DNA from: Cupriavidus basilensis OR16
GTDB lineage: Bacteria; Pseudomonadota; Gammaproteobacteria; Burkholderiales; Burkholderiaceae
Direction: 5' to 3'
NCBI RefSeq assembly: GCF_000243095.1
Contig: NZ_AHJE01000017.1
Location: 62,001-126,000 of the forward strand
DNA: 64,000 bases
Shown here: piece after piece, positions 59,045 to 64,000 of the stretch
How the letters are laid out: each line of letters opens with the position of its first letter
How positions within the stretch are numbered: position 1 is the stretch's first letter
Notes under the pieces: model-generated
What the model was told of the DNA's origin: nothing
Seen by the model: only the letters and a program-made list of their open reading frames with translations
The model's database searches: none
Made by a program: the position numbers and the translations under genes

Positions 59045-60565
59045 ATGCAAGAAATCAACTGCCCAAGCTGCGGTGCGCCGGCGGCCTTCCGCTCGTCCGC
59101 CGCGGTGATGGTGGTGTGCGAGTTCTGCCACAGCACGCTGCTCAAGGACGCCGACACGGTCAAGGACATCGGCAAGATGTCCACCGTGCTGGAGGACTAC
59201 ACGCCGCTGCAGATCCACACCTCGGGCCAGTGGGACGGGCAGGGCTTCACCCTGGTCGGCCGCATCCAGCTGCGCTACGACTCCGGCCTGTGGAACGAGT
59301 GGTACCTGCTGTTCGACGATGGCAGCGACGGCTGGCTGGCGGATGCCTCCGGCCAGTACATGCTGACCCGGCGCGTCACCGCCGGGCAATCCGCCGCCCA
59401 GCTTAACGGCGTGGCGCTGCCGCGCTATGACCAGCTCACGCCCGGCACGCCCCTGTACTTCGACAAGCATCGCTACCTGGCCAGCGACGTGCGCAGCGCG
59501 CGCTGCACCGGCGGCCAGGGCGAACTGCCGTTCACGGTAGGCGCCGGATGGACCGCGCAGGTCGCGGACTTCCGCGACGAGGGCCGTTTCCTCACGCTCG
59601 ACTACGCCGACGGCGATCCGCCCGCCATCTATACCGGCCAGGCGGTCACGCTCGACCAGCTCAAATGCCAGTTGCTGCGCGAGGCCGACCAGATCGCCGG
59701 CACCGCCGAGCGCTACCGCGGCAAGGCCGTGCCGCTGGCCTGCCCGGGCTGCGGCGGCCCGATCGCTTACCGCGCGGGCGTGGCCAGCTTCGTGGTCTGC
59801 CCGAGTTGCCATAGCGAGATCGACTGCTCCACTTCAACGGCGCTGGTGCTGGAAAAGCAGCGTGAGCTCGATGCGCTCAAGACCAGCCTGGCGCCGGGCG
59901 ACATCGGCAACATCGACGGCAAGCCGTATACGGTGCTGGGCCTGATGCAGTGCACCGACAACGACGAGGAAGAAGCCTCGACCTGGGTCGAGTACCTGCT
60001 GTTCAACGAACAGCAGGGCCTGATGTGGCTGGTGGAGCAGGACAGCGGCTGGGACCGGGTCGAGGTGCTGGATACCTGGCCGCGCATGGTCTCCGGCACG
60101 GCCGCAAGCTACCAGGGCCAGACCTTCCAGCAAGGCTACGACTACGAGAGCGAGGTGCTGTACGCGGCCGGCACCTTCAACTGGCGCGTCAAGGTGGGCG
60201 ACACCACGCGCCTGACCGAATTCGGCAAGCCGGCGCGCCGGCTCACGCGCGAGACCTCCGACACGGAGATCGTCTGGACGTTGTCCACCACCGTGGCACG
60301 CGCGCAGCTGGCGCAGTGGTTCAAGTCCAGCCCGGGGCTGGCCGAGGCCGCCCGCGCGCCGCAGGCAGCGCGCGCATCGGCCTCGGGCAATAGCGCCGAC
60401 CTCGCCTTTTGCCGCAAGAGCGCCCAGGTCTACGCCATCCTCCTCGCCATCCTCAATGTCCCGGTGGCCCTCGTCACCGATCGGGGCTGGTTCACTATCG
60501 TCATCGGCTTCCTGCTGCTATGGGTGCCGATCTGGCTGGTCCAACGCTGGGCCGGAAAGGATTGA
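59045..60565 (+). CDS. DUF4178 protein with two zinc ribbons and C-terminal membrane helices
   Basis: 506 aa. Zinc ribbon 1 has C6, C9, C25, C28 (CPSCGAPAAF.. ..VVCEFC), first DUF4178 domain about 55-200 (LVGRIQLRYDSGLWNEWYLL), ribbon 2 has C233, C236, C252, C255, second DUF4178 domain about 285-430 (VLGLMQCTDNDEEEASTWVE), then two helices (YAILLAILNVPVALVTDRGW; FTIVIGFLLLWVPIWLVQRW). DUF4178 domains are a typical companion of DUF350/SPFH/polyamine clusters, with no known biochemical role. Starts 21 nt after the SPFH gene. Confidence 0.88.
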   Translation: MQEINCPSCGAPAAFRSSAAVMVVCEFCHSTLLKDADTVKDIGKMSTVLEDYTPLQIHTSGQWDGQGFTLVGRIQLRYDSGLWNEWYLLFDDGSDGWLADASGQYMLTRRVTAGQSAAQLNGVALPRYDQLTPGTPLYFDKHRYLASDVRSARCTGGQGELPFTVGAGWTAQVADFRDEGRFLTLDYADGDPPAIYTGQAVTLDQLKCQLLREADQIAGTAERYRGKAVPLACPGCGGPIAYRAGVASFVVCPSCHSEIDCSTSTALVLEKQRELDALKTSLAPGDIGNIDGKPYTVLGLMQCTDNDEEEASTWVEYLLFNEQQGLMWLVEQDSGWDRVEVLDTWPRMVSGTAASYQGQTFQQGYDYESEVLYAAGTFNWRVKVGDTTRLTEFGKPARRLTRETSDTEIVWTLSTTVARAQLAQWFKSSPGLAEAARAPQAARASASGNSADLAFCRKSAQVYAILLAILNVPVALVTDRGWFTIVIGFLLLWVPIWLVQRWAGKD

Positions 60566-60571
60566 GTCAGC

Positions 60572-60739
60572 GTGCGCCTGCTTTATCTCGTCTACGGCAT
60601 CATCGTGCTGTTCGGCACGACCTTCTTCAACATCGGCGAATCCACCGGCTCCGGCTCGTCCGGCTATGCGAGCTCGCGTGGCTGGAGCGGCGGCTCTTCC
60701 GGCTCCAGCGGCTGGTCCTCCGGCGGCGGCCACAAATGA
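60572..60739 (+). CDS. 55-aa membrane peptide with Gly/Ser-rich tail
   Basis: GTG 60572, 6 nt after the DUF4178 stop; ends 10 nt before speD. Reads MRLLYLVYGIIVLFGTTFFN, one membrane helix, then NIGESTGSGSSGYASSRG and further GGSSGSSGWSSGGG repeats. Similar small Gly/Ser-rich proteins occur beside SpeD in such clusters. It fits the space exactly. Confidence 0.6.
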   Translation: MRLLYLVYGIIVLFGTTFFNIGESTGSGSSGYASSRGWSGGSSGSSGWSSGGGHK

Positions 60740-60749
60740 GCAGGCGGCC

Positions 60750-61127
60750 ATGAACGCGCCGGCCCTGCCTTGCCCGGCCGTGCTCGGCCATCACCTGCTT
60801 GCCGACCTGCAAGGCGTGGCGAGCGATCTGCTGGCCGATGCCGCCCTCGTCGAGCGCGTGCTCTACCAGGCGGCGCAGGCCGCCGGCGCCACCGTGGTCG
60901 ACGCGCGCTTCCGTCATTTTGGCCCCGGGCTGGGCGTGACCGGGGTGCTGCTGCTCAAGGAATCGCACATCAGCATCCATACCTGGCCCGAGTACGGCTT
61001 TGCCGCCGTGGATGTGTTCATGTGTGGCGCAGCCCGGCCCGAACTGGCGGTGGAAGTCATGCGCGCGGCCTTCGCGCCGCGCACGCTCACGTTGCGCGAC
61101 CAGGCGCGAGGCCCGGCGCCGGCCTGA
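60750..61127 (+). CDS. speD: S-adenosylmethionine decarboxylase proenzyme
   Basis: 125 aa, the short bacterial SpeD class. LLLKESHISIHTWPEYGFAA has the self-cleavage site before Ser72, which becomes the pyruvoyl group, and the HTWPE motif; DVFMCG follows. It makes decarboxylated SAM, the aminopropyl donor for the membrane SpeE-like enzyme at 55831. Last gene of the plus-strand unit. Confidence 0.93.
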   Translation: MNAPALPCPAVLGHHLLADLQGVASDLLADAALVERVLYQAAQAAGATVVDARFRHFGPGLGVTGVLLLKESHISIHTWPEYGFAAVDVFMCGAARPELAVEVMRAAFAPRTLTLRDQARGPAPA

Positions 61128-61173
61128 GGGCGCGGCTGGCAAGGCTTGCCACGATGGTCTACACTACAATGTA

Positions 61174-61194
61174 ACCCCGTAATTACTACAGGGT
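61174..61194. promoter_or_regulatory. MerR-type dyad operator
   Basis: A 21-bp dyad, ACCCCGTAAT..ACTACAGGGT, matching the ACCCTATAGT..CTACAGGGT type of CadR/PbrR operators. It lies 58 nt upstream of the MerR start codon. Confidence 0.72.
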
Positions 61195-61251
61195 ATTTTG
61201 CTGAAGTGAGAGCAAGGGTAAAGGTAGGGGCAAGAGTGACCTGGAGTCGGC

Positions 61252-61692
61252 ATGCGTATCGGTGAGCTTGCAAAGCACAGCAGTTGCGACGTGGAGACCA
61301 TCCGCTACTACGAGCGCGAAGGGCTGCTTGACGCGCCCCAGCGCGAGGAAAACGGCTATCGCCGCTACGGCGACGGCCATTTGCTGCAACTGAACTTCGT
61401 GCGGCACTGCCGCTCCCTTGGCATGAGCCTGTCCGACGTGCGCCGGCTGCGGGACTTCGAGCGCGATCCGACACTTGCCTGCGACGATATCAACAAGCTG
61501 CTGGATCGTCAGATCGAGCAGATCCACGCCCAGCGCATGGCGCTGGAGGCGCTGGAAGGGCAGTTGCGGGCACTTCGCCACACTTGCGACCAGCCCCATC
61601 CCGCCAGCGAATGCGGCATCCTGCAGAACCTGCAGCAGGCCGCCGCGGGCGCCGGTTGCGAATGCCACCCGCATCCGGCGGCCCACGGCTAA
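61252..61692 (+). CDS. MerR-family Cd(II)/Pb(II)-responsive regulator (CadR/PbrR type)
   Basis: 146 aa. N-terminal MerR HTH (MRIGELAKHSSCDVETIRYY, YEREGLLDAPQREENGYRRY), dimerisation helix, and metal-site cysteines: C77 (LACDDIN), C112 and C121 (TCDQPHPASECGI), plus a C-terminal CEC-HPHP tail. C12 is also present as in PbrR proteins. Cd, Pb or Zn response is expected. There is no cadA/pbrA or divergent gene nearby; the operator lies in front of its own gene, so it seems to regulate itself and perhaps distant targets. Confidence 0.88.
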   Translation: MRIGELAKHSSCDVETIRYYEREGLLDAPQREENGYRRYGDGHLLQLNFVRHCRSLGMSLSDVRRLRDFERDPTLACDDINKLLDRQIEQIHAQRMALEALEGQLRALRHTCDQPHPASECGILQNLQQAAAGAGCECHPHPAAHG

Positions 61693-62226
61693 GGGTTGCG
61701 GCCCGCTGCCGGAAAGGTGCCGGCTATGCTACGATCCCTTTACCTGCCGCGCACCAAGCTGGTGAACAAGCAGCGGGTCAAGCCCGTAATGAAACCCTTG
61801 AGTGAGCCATTGCTCTCGCCAGTTTCGCCGCGTGGCGCGCTTTCCCGATTTTCCATTTCAAATTGCTGCCGCACCCAATGACGCCTTGCCGCCTGTCGCC
61901 GATTGCTGTCGAGCTCGCCCCTAACGGGCAGGCCGGCGCGACCGCGCGCGCAGTCCAGGCGCCGCGCGCACAAGCCAAACAGGCGATTGCCTGCCGCCGG
62001 ATCAGCGTACCGCTTGATCCTGCCCGGTTCCCAGCCTGACGTTCCCCCCAACGCAGGCAGACGCTGAACCGGGCCGAGTCACTCCCTGTTCGCGGTTTTC
62101 CCGCCGGTACTGACCGCCGGTAACGGCCCACCTTATTTCATGACCTGGTTACGCCAGAAGCCGATCCCCGACGGATCGCTCCGGCCTGTTCCGGGTCGCC
62201 GCATCGCCACTTAGCGAGGATTCATC
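61693..62226. other. Gene-free stretch before rnk
   Basis: 534 nt. Open frames exist (for example 61696-61881) but lack a ribosome site and protein-like composition. Probably contains the rnk promoter; a 10-nt stretch GGTACTGACCGCCGGTA-like inverted repeat near 62105-62122 is the only structure seen. Confidence 0.5.
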
Positions 62227-62646
62227 ATGACGGCATCGTCCAAACAACAACCGACCCTTTACCTGACCGAGCTCGACGTGACCCGTCTGGAGCGCATCGC
62301 GGGCCGCGCCGGCGCCGCGCCGCTGGCCGAAATGCTCGACAGCATCCTCGAGCGCGCGGCCATCGTGCCGGCCGAGGCCATTCCCAAGGATGTGGTCACC
62401 ATGAACTCCAGCCTGTTGTGTGCGCTGGAGGGTGAAGCCACGCCGCGCCGCTGGACCCTGGTCTATCCGGACACCGCCGATTTCGAGGAAGGCCGCTTGT
62501 CGGTACTGTCGCCGATTGGCCGTGTGCTGCTTGGCGCGCGTGCCGGGCAGACCGTGAGTTACCGCCTGCCGGATGGACGTGAGCAAAGCGTCACGGTGGT
62601 GGAGCTGTCTTACCAGCCCGAGGCCAACGGCCAGTACACTATCTAA
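62227..62646 (+). CDS. rnk: Nucleoside diphosphate kinase regulator (Rnk/GreA-like)
   Basis: 139 aa. N-terminal coiled-coil region LYLTELDVTRLERIAGRAGA and a C-terminal FKBP-like GreA/GreB domain (LVYPDTADFEEGRLSVLSPI, GRVLLGARAGQTVSYRLPDG). Rnk proteins bind RNA polymerase in place of Gre factors. AGCGAGGATTCATC precedes the ATG. Confidence 0.92.
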   Translation: MTASSKQQPTLYLTELDVTRLERIAGRAGAAPLAEMLDSILERAAIVPAEAIPKDVVTMNSSLLCALEGEATPRRWTLVYPDTADFEEGRLSVLSPIGRVLLGARAGQTVSYRLPDGREQSVTVVELSYQPEANGQYTI

Positions 62647-63071
62647 GGCCAGGCCGAAAGCTTATTCGTCACTTTTAGGCGTTTTCAAGCGGCGCCAGGG
62701 CGTCAGCCGCGGCGCCCTGGCGCGCGCTAATCAGCACCGCCCGCGCCGCAAACCACTGGCTCGCCAAGCAAGCGCTTCACCGGCGGGGCCGCCTCTGGTA
62801 AGGGCTGGCGGGCCATCAGGCATCGCTTCGGCCACCTGCGGCGCGCCCTGGCACCTCCCCCCGCCACGCCATTCAACGGCCAATCCGCGCCGTTCGTCAG
62901 ACTTTCCAGCGTTTCACGACTCGCAACGCACCATTCGTCGCAGTGGTATTTCTCCTTGCCCGCCCAGCCACTAATCTTCAGTCCGTGCTCGCAGCGCAAC
63001 ATAGATTTGCCGGGGCAGCTAGTAACCGAAATTAAAAACAAGAATTACACAATCAGTTGAAGGAGTCCCAA
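62647..63071. other. Intergenic region with a weak minus-strand ORF
   Basis: 425 nt. On the minus strand 62727-63002 (ATG, MLRCEHGLKISGWAGKEKYH..) has a CX-rich start (C4, C21, C26) and protein-like composition at first, then turns Arg/Pro-rich. No RBS. Otherwise holds a G/C stem-loop GGCGCCAGGGCG / CGGCGCCCTGG (62690-62725) after rnk. Confidence 0.35.
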
Positions 63072-63389
63072 ATGAATGCCAAACGCATCCTTGGCAGCGC
63101 TCTCGCCGTGCTGATGGTGGCCTCGTCGGCCGTCGCACTGGCGGCCCCCGCCAATAGCAAGGTCGGCAAGTTCGACGTCTACGCCGACGCGTTGCGCGCC
63201 GGCAAATTCGATACGTTCACCGATGGCGCCCGCCAAGGCAGGTACGATCCGTACACCGACGGCGCCAAGGCCGGCAAGTTCGATACGTTCACCGACGGCG
63301 CCCGCGGCGCTTTCCGTGGCGAGATCGCTGCCAGCTCGCTGGACAACTCGCGCACCGGCGACGGCTCGCTGTACGGCTACAGGGTCTGA
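63072..63389 (+). CDS. Secreted protein made of 12-residue repeats
   Basis: 105 aa. ATG 63072 with AGGAG 6 nt upstream; signal peptide MNAKRILGSALAVLMVASSA.. ending ALA|APAN. The mature part has four imperfect 12-residue repeats starting at GKFD: GKFDVYADALRA, GKFDTFTDGARQ, GRYDPYTDGAKA, GKFDTFTDGARG, then a tail with SSLDNSRTGDGSLYGYRV. The regular F/Y-D-x-F/Y-x-D pattern could bind a cation or form a small beta/helix stack. No family recognised. Confidence 0.75.
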   Translation: MNAKRILGSALAVLMVASSAVALAAPANSKVGKFDVYADALRAGKFDTFTDGARQGRYDPYTDGAKAGKFDTFTDGARGAFRGEIAASSLDNSRTGDGSLYGYRV

Positions 63390-63410
63390 TGCCGACCCGG
63401 TGTTACCTGA

Positions 63411-63428
63411 CGGCCACTTCGGTGGCCG
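63411..63428. terminator. UUCG-loop hairpin after the repeat protein
   Basis: CGGCCAC-TTCG-GTGGCCG, an exceptionally stable tetraloop stem, 22 nt after the stop; no T tract directly after, so terminator function is likely but not certain. Confidence 0.5.
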
Positions 63429-63617
63429 CTTGGGTGGCACTTTTGTTTTCCCGTTTTATCTCCCACCTGCCCGGCTGACCTCCTCCTCCTTCTCTCTCCC
63501 GCCGGGTGGGTGATTTTTACCCGCCGCTCCCCGCACCCGCTGCCCTTCGTCTTTCCTCCGGCAGTTTCGCAACGCCCCCTCGATCATCCTGAATGCCACT
63601 TGCCGGCATGCGCCTTG

Positions 63618-64000
63618 TCATTCCCGTTCGCGTCCGGCACGCCTGCGCCCGATCCATGCATAGAGCAGCGGCACCGCCAGCGAGCCGATCACGGTGGCGC
63701 CCAGCATGCCGCCGAGCACACCGGTGCCGACTGCGCGCTGTGCGGCCGCGCCCGGGCCGGTGCTGATCGCCAGCGGCACCACGCCGAGGATAAAGGCCAG
63801 CGAGGTCATCACCACCGGCCGCAGGCGCTGGCGGGCCGCCTGGGCAGCAGCGTCCAGCAGGTCCATGCCGCCGCGGCGTAACTGCTCGGCGTACTCCACC
63901 ACCAGGATGGCGTTCTTGGCCGCTAGCCCCATGATCACCACCGCGCCCACCTTGAAGTAGACGTCGTTCGGCATGCCGCGCAGCCAGATCGCCACCAGCG
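63618..64000 (-). CDS. RND efflux pump inner-membrane protein, C-terminal part (5' end outside window)
   Basis: The visible 127 codons cover the last membrane helices of an AcrB/MexB-like HAE1 pump: FKVGAVVIMGLAAKNAILVV EYAEQL, then RPVVMTSLAFILGVVPLAIS, AVGTGVLGGMLGATVIGSLA and a basic end RRRAGRERE. GLAAKNAIL is a well-known conserved motif of this family. The gene continues beyond 64000. Confidence 0.92.
   Translation of the reverse strand, partial: LVAIWLRGMPNDVYFKVGAVVIMGLAAKNAILVVEYAEQLRRGGMDLLDAAAQAARQRLRPVVMTSLAFILGVVPLAISTGPGAAAQRAVGTGVLGGMLGATVIGSLAVPLLYAWIGRRRAGRERE

Noticed and set aside
61696..61881. 60-codon ORF after the MerR gene
   Set aside because: No ribosome site, no conserved motif, composition not protein-like.

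Overview
The window looks like a stretch of betaproteobacterial chromosome of the Cupriavidus/Ralstonia type. GC content and third-position GC are high. Marker genes fit that group: trifunctional putA, a gcvT-gcvH-gcvP cluster behind a tandem glycine riboswitch, a CYP102-type self-sufficient P450, a tctDE-like two-component pair, Porin_4-type porin and a CadR/PbrR-type MerR regulator. The species cannot be fixed from sequence reading alone.

Layout. 1-11 kb: the 3' part of putA, a branched-chain amino acid binding protein, an unknown membrane-anchored protein, a TPR protein, a cation/proton antiporter and a ybdK-type ligase gene. 11-20 kb (mostly minus strand): OsmC protein, ETHE1-like persulfide dioxygenase, EthD protein, L-serine deaminase, DUF421 protein, then the glycine cleavage operon gcvT-gcvH-gcvP under its riboswitch. 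20-30 kb: rep helicase, an exported intradiol dioxygenase with a CpxP/Spy-like partner next to a divergent two-component system, an amino acid-type binding protein, hemN with an FNR-like box, and a membrane di-heme cytochrome c.

30.7-37.6 kb: an inovirus (filamentous phage) prophage integrated in tRNA-Arg(CCG), bounded by a 54-bp direct repeat. It carries a small HTH-TM regulator, three operator palindromes, a replication initiator, ssDNA-binding protein, major coat protein, several minor coat proteins, Zot, a ribbon-helix-helix regulator and a truncated tyrosine integrase.

38-53 kb: arfB, a TctDE-like sensor pair divergent from an NMT1/nitrate-type ABC importer, a porin, a TetR regulator divergent from a P450-reductase fusion with a clear promoter/operator, an MFS protein, a GlxA-type regulator and htpX. 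53.5-61.1 kb: a membrane-associated polyamine-type cluster: Tat-exported FAD oxidoreductase and membrane-spanning SpeE on one strand, and DUF350, SPFH-SHOCT, DUF4178, a small Gly/Ser-rich membrane protein and SpeD on the other. It probably makes or attaches an aminopropyl group at the membrane. 61-64 kb: MerR regulator, rnk, a secreted protein made of 12-residue repeats, and the end of an RND efflux pump gene.

The most unusual property is damage. Five otherwise well-conserved chromosomal genes (ybdK, sdaA, an OmpR-type regulator, hemN, the SPFH gene) each seem to lack an internal piece of roughly 40-160 nt, most with a frameshift. The prophage has a 16-bp tandem duplication fusing two ORFs, a broken signal-peptide region in its adsorption protein gene and a cut integrase. 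This is either a real deletion-prone history or an assembly artefact, and read mapping would decide.
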